A DNA stretch of 64,000 nt from Thermaerobacter sp. FW80. GTDB lineage: Bacteria; Bacillota; Sulfobacillia; Thermaerobacterales; Thermaerobacteraceae. Both the position numbers and the translations under genes were made by a program. The stretch spans positions 1,835,245 through 1,899,244 of the forward strand of contig NZ_CP037895.1 of the NCBI RefSeq assembly GCF_004634385.1. The letters are read 5' to 3'. The notes under the pieces were generated by a model. The model searched no databases. It was not told the origin of the DNA and saw only the letters and a list, made by a program, of their open reading frames with translations. Numbering within the stretch: the first letter of the stretch is position 1; the number at the start of each line of letters is the position of its first letter. Below, piece after piece: positions 11,617 through 18,873 of this stretch.

Positions 11617-12843
11617 ATGGCCCGCGGTCTTTGGCCGATCCTCCAGCAGCAGGCGTTCCGGCTGGTGTTGCGCTGGACCGCCCGGCGCGGTCCCCTGCGG
11701 CGGACCATCGCCGCCATGGGGATCCGCCGCAGCGCCAATCTGCACAAGCTTGACCCGGCGCGGGTGCGGGTGGCGGCCGTGCAGCTGGAGCTCTCCCCCG
11801 TGCAGCGCCCGGAGGAGTTCGTCCGCTGGGTGGCCGACCCGCTGGCGCGGGCCGTGGCGGAGGGCGCCCAGCTGGTGGCGTTCCCGGAGGACGTGGGGCT
11901 GGCGCTCCTCGGGCTGCTGCCCGGCTTCGATCGCCTGGCCCAGGCGCCGTCGGCCGAGGCGGCCCTCGCGGAGCTGGGCGACGTGGCCGTCGCCGACGTG
12001 TTGCGCTTCCTCGGGCCGGCGGTGGCGCGCATCCACCACACGACCTTCGCGACCCTGGCCCGCGCCCACGGCGTGTTCGTCCACGCAGGCAGCGTCATGC
12101 TGCCCCAGGGCCGCGACCTCTACAACGTCGGCTTCCTCTACGGTCCCGACGGGCGGCTGGTGGGACGCCACGCCAAGGTCCACCTGCTGCCGCTGGAGGC
12201 GGAGTGGGGCCTCTGCTCCGGCGACGCCCTCGAGGTGTACGACACCCTGCTGGGCAAGATCGGCATCCCCGTCTGCATGGACGCCACCTACTTCGAGACC
12301 TTCCGGCTGCTGGCGCTCAAGGGCGCCGAGATCGTGGTGGTGCCCATCGCGAACCCGGAGCCCTACAACGAGTGGCATGCCCGGCGCGGCACCTGGGCGC
12401 GGGTCCAGGAGACCCCGGTCTACGGCATCGTCCCCGCCCTGGTGGGCCGGCTCCTGGGGTTCGAGCTGACGGGTCGCGCCGCCGTCTACGCCCCCCTCGC
12501 CCTGACCCCCGCGGGTGACGGCGTCCTCGCCCAGGCCCGTACCTGGGACCGGGCCGAGGTGGTCTGGGCCGACCTCGACCTGGTGCGGCTGCGGGAGTAC
12601 CGCCAGCGCGTCGCGTTTCCGGCGTACCTGCGGCCCGACCTCTACACCCGGTACCTCGAACCCGCCTACCGCCGCCTCCTGGGAGGAGGGACGGTTCCCG
12701 GGCCGGAGGTCCGTCCCCCCCTTCGGGCGGGGGCCGCGCCCCTCGGCCGGGGGCCGCGTTCGTCCCGGGACGAACCGGCCTTGACGAACCGGCCTTCACC
12801 GACCGCCCTGGACGAACCGCCTGTCGGGAACCGCCCGGGATGA
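11617..12843 (+). CDS. Carbon-nitrogen hydrolase (nitrilase superfamily)
   Basis: 408 residues; ATG 11617 follows GGGAGGAGGG. A complete Glu-Lys-Cys triad is visible: FPED with E91, HAKVHLL with K187, and PVCMDATY with C220. It should therefore hydrolyse an amide or nitrile; the substrate cannot be read from sequence. The HTTFATLARAHGVFVHAGS and LYNVGFLYGPDGRLVGRH strands are typical of the alpha-beta-beta-alpha sandwich. The N-terminal 45 residues form a basic amphipathic extension and the last 55 are Pro/Arg-rich. The end of the gene contains a 14-bp tandem repeat. It lies 98 bp after the inactive paralogue, probably in the same operon, so the pair may act as a heteromer (inference). Confidence 0.85.
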   Translation: MARGLWPILQQQAFRLVLRWTARRGPLRRTIAAMGIRRSANLHKLDPARVRVAAVQLELSPVQRPEEFVRWVADPLARAVAEGAQLVAFPEDVGLALLGLLPGFDRLAQAPSAEAALAELGDVAVADVLRFLGPAVARIHHTTFATLARAHGVFVHAGSVMLPQGRDLYNVGFLYGPDGRLVGRHAKVHLLPLEAEWGLCSGDALEVYDTLLGKIGIPVCMDATYFETFRLLALKGAEIVVVPIANPEPYNEWHARRGTWARVQETPVYGIVPALVGRLLGFELTGRAAVYAPLALTPAGDGVLAQARTWDRAEVVWADLDLVRLREYRQRVAFPAYLRPDLYTRYLEPAYRRLLGGGTVPGPEVRPPLRAGAAPLGRGPRSSRDEPALTNRPSPTALDEPPVGNRPG

Positions 12844-13663
12844 ACCCGCCTGGGCCCCGCCGCCCGGGACGGCTGCCGCCCCTGTCCGCCGGCGAGGCCG
12901 TCGCCGTGTCCCCGAGGCCGGCGCCCACGCCGCGCCGGGTGACCCTGCACCCGGCGCGGGTGGTGGGCTGCACCCGGCGCGAGGGCAATGGGTGGCGGTG
13001 GGGGATCCCCTCGCGGGTGGCCTCCCGCGGAGATCGTGTACCCGCGGGGCGCCGCCGAAGCCGCGGGCGACCGGGGTCGGTCGACAGGGCGACTTGGCGC
13101 CGCACCCCAGGAGCCGGCGGGTTGTCCGCCGGCTGCGAAGACACCGGGGGTCGATCGACGGGTCGACAGGGCGCCGCACCGGCGCGGCCCTCCGCCCGCG
13201 CATACTTTGGGCTCCCGCAGAGAGGTTAGCATCGGTGCCCCGGGTCGGGCCGGCGCCGCGGAGCACCGGAGCCGCCGGGGATCGGGCGGGGGCCGGTCGT
13301 CCCCGCGCCGGGCGGGCAGCGCCCGCGATGGGGCATCCGGCGAAGCGCATCGGCGAAGCGCATCCCGGATCACCGGGCCGGAGCGATCCGCCGACCCGAT
13401 GCGTTTCATCACCCGTGCGAACCGGCGCGGTCCATCGCACCCGTGGGTTCCATCCCATGGCTGTGCCGGGGGGCGGGCGGCGAGCAAGGGGCCGACGGAC
13501 GAGGGGTGCGCAGCGCGCGAGGGGGGATTCCGCCGTCGTGCGGGCAACGGAAGCGCTCCGCCAAGGGCTGGATGGATGGGGCGGGAAACGGGCCCGGGAC
13601 CGCGCGGGACGAGGGCAGCTGCGGGGGGTCGTCGGTTCCCGCGGCAGCGTCCGGGCCGCCGCC
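12844..13663. other. 820-bp interval without a supported gene
   Basis: All frames here are long because of the GC content, but none shows a recognisable family, consistent GC3 bias or a start with SD. Short repeats of ACCCGGCGCG and of GGTCGACAGGGCG are present. It probably contains the promoter and leader of the lipoprotein gene that follows. An in-frame GTG at the VRATEALRQG codons (about 13540) could extend that gene upstream. Confidence 0.4.
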
Positions 13664-14446
13664 ATGGCCGGGGTCGTCCTGGCAGGGCTCTGGCTGGGCG
13701 GCTGTGCCATGGGGGGTGGCGGCGGAGGTGGTGCCCAGGCCAAGCCGTCGCCCGAGGAGGTGCGCTCCGCCGTCCGCCAGGAGCTGCAGAGCCCCGAGAT
13801 GCAGGCCCAGATCCAGCAGATCATCACCCAGCAGGTGCAGGCGCTGGCGGCCCAGCAGGTCCTGTTGACCCCCGAGGGGCAGAAGCAGCTGGTCGAGCAG
13901 CTCGAGACGGTGGCCGCCTCGCCCCAGGGCCAGGCGGCGATGCAGACGGGTGTGCAGTCGTTCCTGCGGTCGCCCCAGGGGCAGCAGCTGATCCGGCAGG
14001 CGGTGACCATGCAGCTGCAACAGATGCTGAGCGGTGCCGCGGGGGGTGGCGGGGCCGGCGGGGGGCCGGTGGCGCGGGAGGAGGCGGCATGGGCGGCGGC
14101 GGGGGCGGCGGAGGTGGCGGGGGCTAGCGCAGGAGGCCGCCGCACTCGCGCGAGTGGCCGTCCTTCGCTGCGTCCAAGGCCCTGCGCAGGAGACCGCCGC
14201 ACGGTTCCGCGGGTGGCCCTCGGTCGCCGCGTCCAGAGCCCCCGCAGGAGGTCACCGTCGCACGGTTCCGCGCGGCTGGCCGTCTTGCGCCGCGTCCAAG
14301 GCCGCGTTCGCCGCGCCCGTCCGCCATGCCCCGCCGATCTGGTGGGCCTTCACTCAATCCCCATGTCCCTCGGGCGGTCTCCAATCGGGGCCGAACGCCG
14401 CGGCGAGAGCAACCCGCCTGGACCCCCTCGGGCGTGCTGCGGGTGA
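13664..14446 (+). CDS. Putative lipoprotein, GerD-like; 3' end doubtful
   Basis: ATG 13664 starts a short signal peptide with a lipobox (LWLGGC, Cys14), so the mature protein should be a membrane-anchored lipoprotein. Residues 30-125 consist of short helical repeats: EEVRSAVRQELQSPEMQ, LTPEGQKQLVEQLETVAASP and FLRSPQGQQLIRQAV. Their pattern resembles GerD, the lipoprotein that clusters germinant receptors in the spore inner membrane. Identity is too low to be sure. The frame then runs on into non-coding tandem repeats and stops at 14446. Adding one base to the G6 run at 14060-14065 would instead give a Gly-rich tail ending at TAG 14127, a more credible end. A sequence indel or a real frameshift is likely. 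Confidence 0.55.
   Translation: MAGVVLAGLWLGGCAMGGGGGGGAQAKPSPEEVRSAVRQELQSPEMQAQIQQIITQQVQALAAQQVLLTPEGQKQLVEQLETVAASPQGQAAMQTGVQSFLRSPQGQQLIRQAVTMQLQQMLSGAAGGGGAGGGPVAREEAAWAAAGAAEVAGASAGGRRTRASGRPSLRPRPCAGDRRTVPRVALGRRVQSPRRRSPSHGSARLAVLRRVQGRVRRARPPCPADLVGLHSIPMSLGRSPIGAERRGESNPPGPPRACCG
14130..14304. repeat. 57/58-bp tandem repeat, three imperfect copies
   Basis: Copies start at 14130, 14187 and 14245. Each begins CAGGAG, passes GCCGCAC and CGG-GTGGCC, and ends GCGTCCAAGGCC or GCGTCCAGAGCC. No gene overlaps except the doubtful extension of the upstream lipoprotein frame. Confidence 0.85.
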
Positions 14447-14491
14447 GCATCCTCCGATCGGGGCCGAACGCCGCGTCGAGAGCAACCCGCC
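14383..14491. repeat. 35-bp direct repeat, two copies 74 bp apart
   Basis: ATCGGGGCCGAACGCCGCG and the following 16 bases occur at 14383-14418 and 14457-14491 with one or two differences. Not coding. Confidence 0.85.
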
Positions 14492-14685
14492 CGGGCGCCT
14501 TGGAGACCGGCCGGGTCGAGCCCCACGGTGGCTCGACGGTGAACCCGCGTACCCCGAGGAGGGGCGAGGAATAGGGTCGAGATCGGACCGGATTGGAGCC
14601 TTGGCCGCGCCCTGCACGCCGAAGCCCGCGCGCTGTCCACGAAGCCATCCCGGACGGATCGCCCGATGGCCCAGCGATGATCCAA

Positions 14686-14733
14686 GGTCTCGGTCCGATG
14701 GGCCGAAGCGGTCTCGGTCCGGTGGGCCGAAGC
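14686..14733. repeat. 24-bp tandem repeat, two copies
   Basis: GGTCTCGGTCCGATGGGCC plus GAAGC at 14686-14709 is repeated at 14710-14733 with one change (A to G). The whole interval 14447-14809 shows no supported gene. Confidence 0.9.
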
Positions 14734-14809
14734 CCTGGCGGATGGGCCCCGAGGCCCTGGGGACAGCCCATCGTCGACGACCCCGCGGTCGGGGCGGCAC
14801 GAACCGATA

Positions 14810-14844
14810 GGGGACCGGCTCCGCCGCTGGCGGAGCCGGTCCCC
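14810..14844 (-). terminator. Strong hairpin downstream of the 129-residue gene
   Basis: GGGGACCGGCTCCGCC ... GGCGGAGCCGGTCCCC, a 16-bp perfect stem with a 3-nt loop, 10 bp after the stop of the minus-strand gene at 14855. There is no U-run, so termination is probable rather than certain. Confidence 0.65.
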
Positions 14845-14854
14845 CACGCCAACC

Positions 14855-15244
14855 TCAGCGCGGCGCCGAGGGCCCGCGGCGGGCGTCGCCGGCTTCGCGG
14901 CGACGCGGCGGCCGGGGCGCCGGCGGCGTCGACGGGGCGGGTGCCACCACGCCGGCCCCCTCCGGGTCGTCCCGGGAGGCCTGCGGGGCGGCCCCGAACC
15001 GCTCGGCACGGGTGGCGAAGGGCTGGAAGCCCGCGCTGTTGGACAGTGGATTGTACGGTGCCGGCGTGTCGACCCCCTCCCCTTCGCCTGGGCGGACCCA
15101 CGCCGGGCCCCAGCCATCGGCGGCCCCCGTGGTCAGCGGGTTCAGCCCGCCGTCGGCCGCCGGATTGGGGGACGACGCCGGCCGACCCTCTTCGCGCTGC
15201 CGCTCCGCGGCCTGTCCGCCGTCGCGATGCCGCGGCTTGGACAC
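14855..15244 (-). CDS. Small hypothetical protein
   Basis: 129 residues from GTG 15244, which follows GGGGGGTGAT by a few bases. The central part has low-complexity character but keeps aromatic residues: NPLTTGAADGWGPAWVRP and PYNPLSNSAGFQPFATR. The repeated NPL/NPLxN pattern looks selected rather than random. The ends are Arg/Pro/Ala-rich and there are no membrane or signal segments. A perfect hairpin follows the stop. I do not recognise the family; a small spore-coat-type protein is one possibility, but nothing proves it. Confidence 0.5.
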   Translation of the reverse strand: MSKPRHRDGGQAAERQREEGRPASSPNPAADGGLNPLTTGAADGWGPAWVRPGEGEGVDTPAPYNPLSNSAGFQPFATRAERFGAAPQASRDDPEGAGVVAPAPSTPPAPRPPRRREAGDARRGPSAPR

Positions 15245-15521
15245 GGGATCACCCCCCGCTCCTAGCCTGCCCGCGGGGGGCCCGGGATGTGTGCCCGCCG
15301 TGCACCGGCCGCGGCCCGGGGGATGGATCGCCACGCCGCCGGGCCTGCCGGCCGGATGCCAAGGGTGCCGGGGGACGGCCCGGGGGCCGGTGGCGGGGAC
15401 GGCGCGCCGGCCCCGTCACCGGCCGCCCCTGAGTCGCCATGCCACGCCCGGCAGCGGCCGTCCAGGGGCTGGCGTGCCCGCGGGGCGCTGCATGCGCACC
15501 GGTGGGCAGCAGCCGCCGCGG

Positions 15522-15690
15522 CCCCTCGGCTCGCTGGATGCCGAACCCCGCGGGGGGCCGGATCGTGGCTGCAGCGTGTACCCCGGGCCCGTCCCCTCGG
15601 CTCGCTGGATGCCGAACCCGCGGTGAGGTCCGGATCGTGGCCGCGGCGTCTGTCCCGGGCCCGGCCCCTCCGCTCACCGGATGCCGAACC
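15522..15690. repeat. 71-bp tandem repeat derived from the 3' end of acyP
   Basis: CCCCTCGGCTCGCTGGATG and the following CCGAACCC start at 15522 and 15593. A third, shorter match (CCCCTCCGCTCACCGGATG CCGAACCC) starts at 15665 and contains the acylphosphatase stop and last codons (GFGIR). The first two copies also share the GGATCGTGG-CCGCGGCGT part. The rest of 15245-15521 holds no supported gene. Confidence 0.85.
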
Positions 15691-16015
15691 CCGCTGACAG
15701 GCCGCGGGCGGCGCCCCAGCGCACCTCGAGGCCTTGGACCTGTGCGGCGGGTGGGCCCTGGCGCAACGCCTCGATGAACGCGTCCAGCGCCGCGCGCTCG
15801 CCCTCGGCGAGAACGGTCACGGTGCCGTCGGGTTCGTTGCGCGCCCACCCTCGCAGCCCGAGGGCCAGGGCACGGCTGCGCGCGAAGGCCCGGTAGCCGA
15901 CGCCCTGCACCTGCCCGTGCACGGTGACCTCGACCCGAGCCAAGTCGGTCGGGGCTGCATCGCCCGCGATGTCGGCGGGCCGATCCGACCGGCTCGATGC
16001 GCCGTCCTGCGTCAC
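15674..16015 (-). CDS. acyP: Acylphosphatase
   Basis: 113 residues; hydrolyses acyl phosphates such as acetyl or carbamoyl phosphate. The signature VTVHGQVQGVGYRAFARSRA holds the phosphate-binding loop with the catalytic Arg. GWARNEPDGTVTVLAEGE holds the catalytic Asn. GTG 16015 is taken as start, 11 nt after AGGAGG. About 20 residues precede the usual 90-residue fold. The last codons are copied in the downstream tandem repeat. Soluble; stands alone, divergent from the TauE/SafE genes. Confidence 0.92.
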   Translation of the reverse strand: MTQDGASSRSDRPADIAGDAAPTDLARVEVTVHGQVQGVGYRAFARSRALALGLRGWARNEPDGTVTVLAEGERAALDAFIEALRQGPPAAQVQGLEVRWGAARGLSAGFGIR

Positions 16016-16572
16016 CGCGTCCCTCACCTCCTGGGTGGACCGCCGTCCACCGCGCCGGGCGCGGCCGGTCCACGCCTGCGATCCGTCCTCCCGTTCCAGT
16101 GTGCCATGGCCGCAGGGCGCGTGCAGGGGCTCGACGACGGATGAGCAGCCGCGCACCTCCCGATGCCGATGGGCGCAAATTAAACCCGGCGGTGGATGCC
16201 CGCAGGGCCGCGCGGCCCGTTCGGCCGGCGGAGGGCCCGCCGGTTCGTCCGGTAAGGATTGGGGGGGCAAGACCGGGCATGGCCCCCGATGGGCGGGACG
16301 CCAGGAGCGGGTGGAGGGACCACAGGAGGTCGGGCGCATCGACCCCACCGCTGACGCCGCCACGGACCTTCACCTCCTCGGCCCGGACGGCCCCGACGAC
16401 GGCGTCGGGTGGGGGGCCGGGGTGGATCGGTGCGCCGCGTTCGGCCGCCGGCCCGGGCGCGGAGGCGCGGAGGCGCCGTGGCCGTCGCGGGGCGCCGGCC
16501 GGCGGCGAGGGCGCGCGACAGGCCGCCGGCGCCGACCGGCTCGACCGCCGGGAGCGGCCCACCCGCCGACGG
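16016..16572. other. Divergent intergenic region
   Basis: Between acyP (minus) and the first TauE/SafE half gene (plus). Long frames here have no recognisable domain. I see no clear promoter. An AT-rich patch GCAAATTAAACC at about 16177 is the only one in the interval and may mark a promoter. Confidence 0.35.
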
Positions 16573-16929
16573 TTGTCGGGTTGGGCACCGTGGGTGGCCG
16601 GGGTCGTCGTCGGTGGCGTCAACGGGCTGCTCGGGGTGGGCGGCGGAACCCTGTTGGTACCGGCCCTGGTGTACTGGTTCGGGGTCCCGGACCACCGAGC
16701 CCATGGCACGTCGATCCTCGTGGTAGGGCTGACCTCCCTGATCAGCGCCGGCGTCTACGCGACCCGGGGGATGGTCGACCCGTCCCTGGCCGCGCAAGTG
16801 GCCGCCGGCGGGGTGATCGGGGCGGCCCTGGGGGCCCGCTGGATGGCGTACCTGCGACCCCGTGGCCTGCGGCGCCTGTACGGCGCTTTCCTTTTGGCGC
16901 TGGGCTTGCGGATGCTGATCTGGGGCTAG
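16573..16929 (+). CDS. TauE/SafE-family membrane protein, half-size, first of pair
   Basis: About 118 residues from TTG 16573; the start is uncertain because the frame is open further upstream. The segment GVNGLLGVGGGTLLVPALVYWFG followed by AHGTSILVVGLTSLISAGVYA is the conserved repeat of TauE/SafE (DUF81) transporters. These are proposed to export sulfite or organosulfur anions. Full-length members have two such repeats, about 250 residues; this has one, with about four membrane segments ending in RRLYGAFLLALGLRMLIWG. The next gene supplies the other half. Integral membrane protein. Confidence 0.8.
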   Translation: MSGWAPWVAGVVVGGVNGLLGVGGGTLLVPALVYWFGVPDHRAHGTSILVVGLTSLISAGVYATRGMVDPSLAAQVAAGGVIGAALGARWMAYLRPRGLRRLYGAFLLALGLRMLIWG

Positions 16930-17094
16930 AGGGACGGGGTGCGGCGCCGACGGGGTGTGCCACAGGGTGCACTGCCGGCGGGGCGTGGCGTGGGCGTGAA
17001 GAGGGGCGGGGACGGGCCACGGGGCCCCCGCACCGCGCGGGCGCGCACTCACGCAGGGTCCCCGCCGCGTCGCCGGGGCGAGGGGTGGGGTCGA

Positions 17095-17454
17095 TTGGGC
17101 GTTCCCTGGCCGAGCTTGATCGCGGTCGCCACGGGCATCCTCAGCGGGATGTCCATCGGCGGCGGATCGCTCCTGGTCCCCGCGCTGGTGCTCGTCGTCG
17201 GGGTCCCCCAGCACGTGGCGCAGGGGGTCGTCCTCGCCACCTTCCCGGTGGTGGCGGCGGTGGCTGCGTGGGTCCACTGGCGCCAGGGCTTCCTGCGCTG
17301 GCGGCTGGCGCTGCGGATCGCGGCGGGCAGCGCGGTGGGTGCGGCGCTCGGCGCGAGGCTCGCCGTCGACGTGTCCGGCGAGCTGCTGCGCCGCCTCTTC
17401 GGCCTCTACCTGGTGGGGATCGGCATGTACGCCCTGTACCGCAGCCGCCGATGA
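17095..17454 (+). CDS. TauE/SafE-family membrane protein, half-size, second of pair
   Basis: 119 residues from TTG 17095, 4 nt after the purine tract GGGGCGAGGGGTGGGG; an in-frame ATG at 16939 would add 52 Arg-rich residues and is less likely. It carries the same repeat as its neighbour: GILSGMSIGGGSLLVPALVL, then AQGVVLATFPVVAAVAAWVHW and LLRRLFGLYLVGIGMYALYR. The two genes have the same length and the same strand. They probably form a heterodimeric transporter equivalent to one full TauE/SafE protein (inference). Confidence 0.8.
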   Translation: MGVPWPSLIAVATGILSGMSIGGGSLLVPALVLVVGVPQHVAQGVVLATFPVVAAVAAWVHWRQGFLRWRLALRIAAGSAVGAALGARLAVDVSGELLRRLFGLYLVGIGMYALYRSRR

Positions 17455-17521
17455 ACCGCGGTCCGCGGTGGGAGGGGAGGGCACGGGCGGCGGGCGGTCC
17501 GCCCGTCGGACGGCCCGGCCG

Positions 17522-17992
17522 TCAGAAACCGCGGCGCAACAGGGTGAACAGCTCCAGCAGGACGGCGGCGAACCCCGCCGCCGTCAGCGGGCCGACCGGG
17601 ATGCCCTGGAAGAAGGCCACGCCGACCAGCGTGCCGAAGATGAGGCCGATGATGACGTGGGGATTCTGCTCGAGCAGCGCGATGCCCCGCGCCCCCAGGA
17701 CCGCCGCGACGAAGCCCGCCACTAGCCCGGCGTAGCCCGCCAGGCCGCCGCGGGTGAAGCTCTGGACGGTCTGCTGGAGGGTGACTTGGCCGTCGGCGAA
17801 GGGGATGAGGACGGCGACGATCAAGAGGATGAGGCCCAGGGACATGGCGTGCTGCTCGACCAGGGGGAGGACCCACGCCAGCCCCAGGAGCCGGAGGAGC
17901 AAGAGGATCCCCGCCGCCGCGGTCACCAGGGGGTTGCGCCCCAAGGCCCCAAGCCCGAGGATCGCCAGCAGGACCAGATCCGGTTGCCCCAA
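17522..17992 (-). CDS. DUF441 / UPF0756 membrane protein
   Basis: 156 residues with four to five hydrophobic segments. LLAILGLGALGRNPLVTAAA at the N-terminus and LLEQNPHVIIGLIFGTLVGV with FFQGIPVGPLTAAG at the C-terminus match the UPF0756 (YeaL-type) family, whose function is unknown. TTG 17992 follows GGGAGGT by about 10 nt. It is convergent with the TauE/SafE pair and divergent from nothing nearby; the SASP gene lies upstream on the same strand. Confidence 0.88.
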   Translation of the reverse strand: MGQPDLVLLAILGLGALGRNPLVTAAAGILLLLRLLGLAWVLPLVEQHAMSLGLILLIVAVLIPFADGQVTLQQTVQSFTRGGLAGYAGLVAGFVAAVLGARGIALLEQNPHVIIGLIFGTLVGVAFFQGIPVGPLTAAGFAAVLLELFTLLRRGF

Positions 17993-18019
17993 TCTGCCAC
18001 GACCTCCCGCCCACCCGCC

Positions 18020-18289
18020 TTACCATACGCGGCCGGGGGTCGGCGTAGAAGGCGGGTGGACGGGAGGGGCGGGCGTCGTCGGCCTCCCCGGGGAACGCAT
18101 CCCCGGGCCGGCTGCCGACGGCTGCTGCGCCAGCATCCGTTCGGCCCGCAGGATCGCCTGTTGCACCAGGCGTCCGCACTCCCGGGCGGACACCGCGCCC
18201 CAACCCTCGCGGGCGACCACCTGGTCGATGCCGAGGTCGCGCGCCAGGTCCGCCCGGAGGGCGTCGGACATCAGGCGCCGTCGGCCCAT
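18020..18289 (-). CDS. Small acid-soluble spore protein, alpha/beta type
   Basis: 89 residues; ATG 18289 follows GGGAGGGATCCTCC. The core [18 protein letters not shown] then [20 protein letters not shown] is the DNA-binding helix-turn-helix of alpha/beta SASPs of the SspF-like branch. These coat and protect spore DNA. The last 35 residues are Pro/Thr-rich and not part of the family. SASP genes are normally sigma-G controlled; I could not confirm such a promoter. Good evidence that the host makes endospores. Confidence 0.88.
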   Translation of the reverse strand: MGRRRLMSDALRADLARDLGIDQVVAREGWGAVSARECGRLVQQAILRAERMLAQQPSAAGPGMRSPGRPTTPAPPVHPPSTPTPGRVW

Positions 18290-18414
18290 GGAGGATCCCT
18301 CCCGACCCTGCTTCGCGGCAGGGCCTGAGGGTAGTGTGCTGCCTCCGGCGGGCGGTCCACGCCGTCAATCGCAGCCACCGGCGCCGGCCATGGCTGCGGG
18401 CCGGCCGGGTCTTC

Positions 18415-18420
18415 TATAAT
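18415..18420 (+). promoter_or_regulatory. -10 element (TATAAT) upstream of nfu
   Basis: A consensus TATAAT in an otherwise very GC-rich stretch, 168 bp before the NfuA-like gene. No good -35 lies 16-18 bp upstream (TGGCTG is the closest). Confidence 0.4.
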
Positions 18421-18588
18421 AGGAGCGAAGCGTCGGCTGGGCGCGCAGGGCCGGCGGCGCGGGCCGGCGAAGGGTCGGGGCCTGCGCCGGCGGCCGGCGG
18501 AGGGCGGACCGCGCCGCCGGGGGCATCGGCAGGGTGTAGCGGCGACGCGCCGGGCGCGGTCGCCCACCCTCACGGGAGGACGACGACC

Positions 18589-18810
18589 ATGCGTGAGCAG
18601 GTGGAGCAGGCGCTGGAGTCCATCCGTCCGGCGATCCAGATGGACGGCGGTGACATCGAGCTGGTGGACGTGGACGAGAACGGCGTCGTGCGGGTGCGCC
18701 TCGTCGGCGCATGCGTGGGCTGCCCGATGTCCATCATGACGTTGAAGGCAGGCATCGAGCGCATCCTGCGCGAACGGGTGCCGGGCGTGACCGACGTCGA
18801 GGCCGTCTGA
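18589..18810 (+). CDS. nfu: NfuA-type Fe-S cluster scaffold (NifU C-terminal domain)
   Basis: 73 residues, a stand-alone NifU C-terminal domain. It binds a bridging [4Fe-4S] cluster through the GACVGCPMS motif (CxxC) and passes it to target proteins. The preceding [15 protein letters not shown] strand is diagnostic. ATG 18589 follows GGGAGGACGACGACC. Single gene with its own probable promoter; cytosolic. Confidence 0.93.
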   Translation: MREQVEQALESIRPAIQMDGGDIELVDVDENGVVRVRLVGACVGCPMSIMTLKAGIERILRERVPGVTDVEAV

Positions 18811-18873
18811 GCCACCCTCGCCGGGGGCTCCTGCGCTGACGCGGTCCGGCGGGCGGGATGGGGAGGACGTCCC

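Noticed and set aside
10333-12378. Two long minus-strand frames (over 630 codons) across the nitrilase pair
   Set aside because: Arg/Pro/Ala-rich shadows produced by GC-rich codons; no domain, and the plus frames carry a recognisable enzyme.
14130-14733. Tandem repeats considered as a CRISPR array
   Set aside because: Repeat units are of three unrelated kinds, abut or lie at irregular spacing, and have no unique spacers of constant length. No array is visible anywhere in the window.
15249-16709. 486-codon minus frame overlapping acyP
   Set aside because: Shadow frame; the acylphosphatase signature lies in a different frame.
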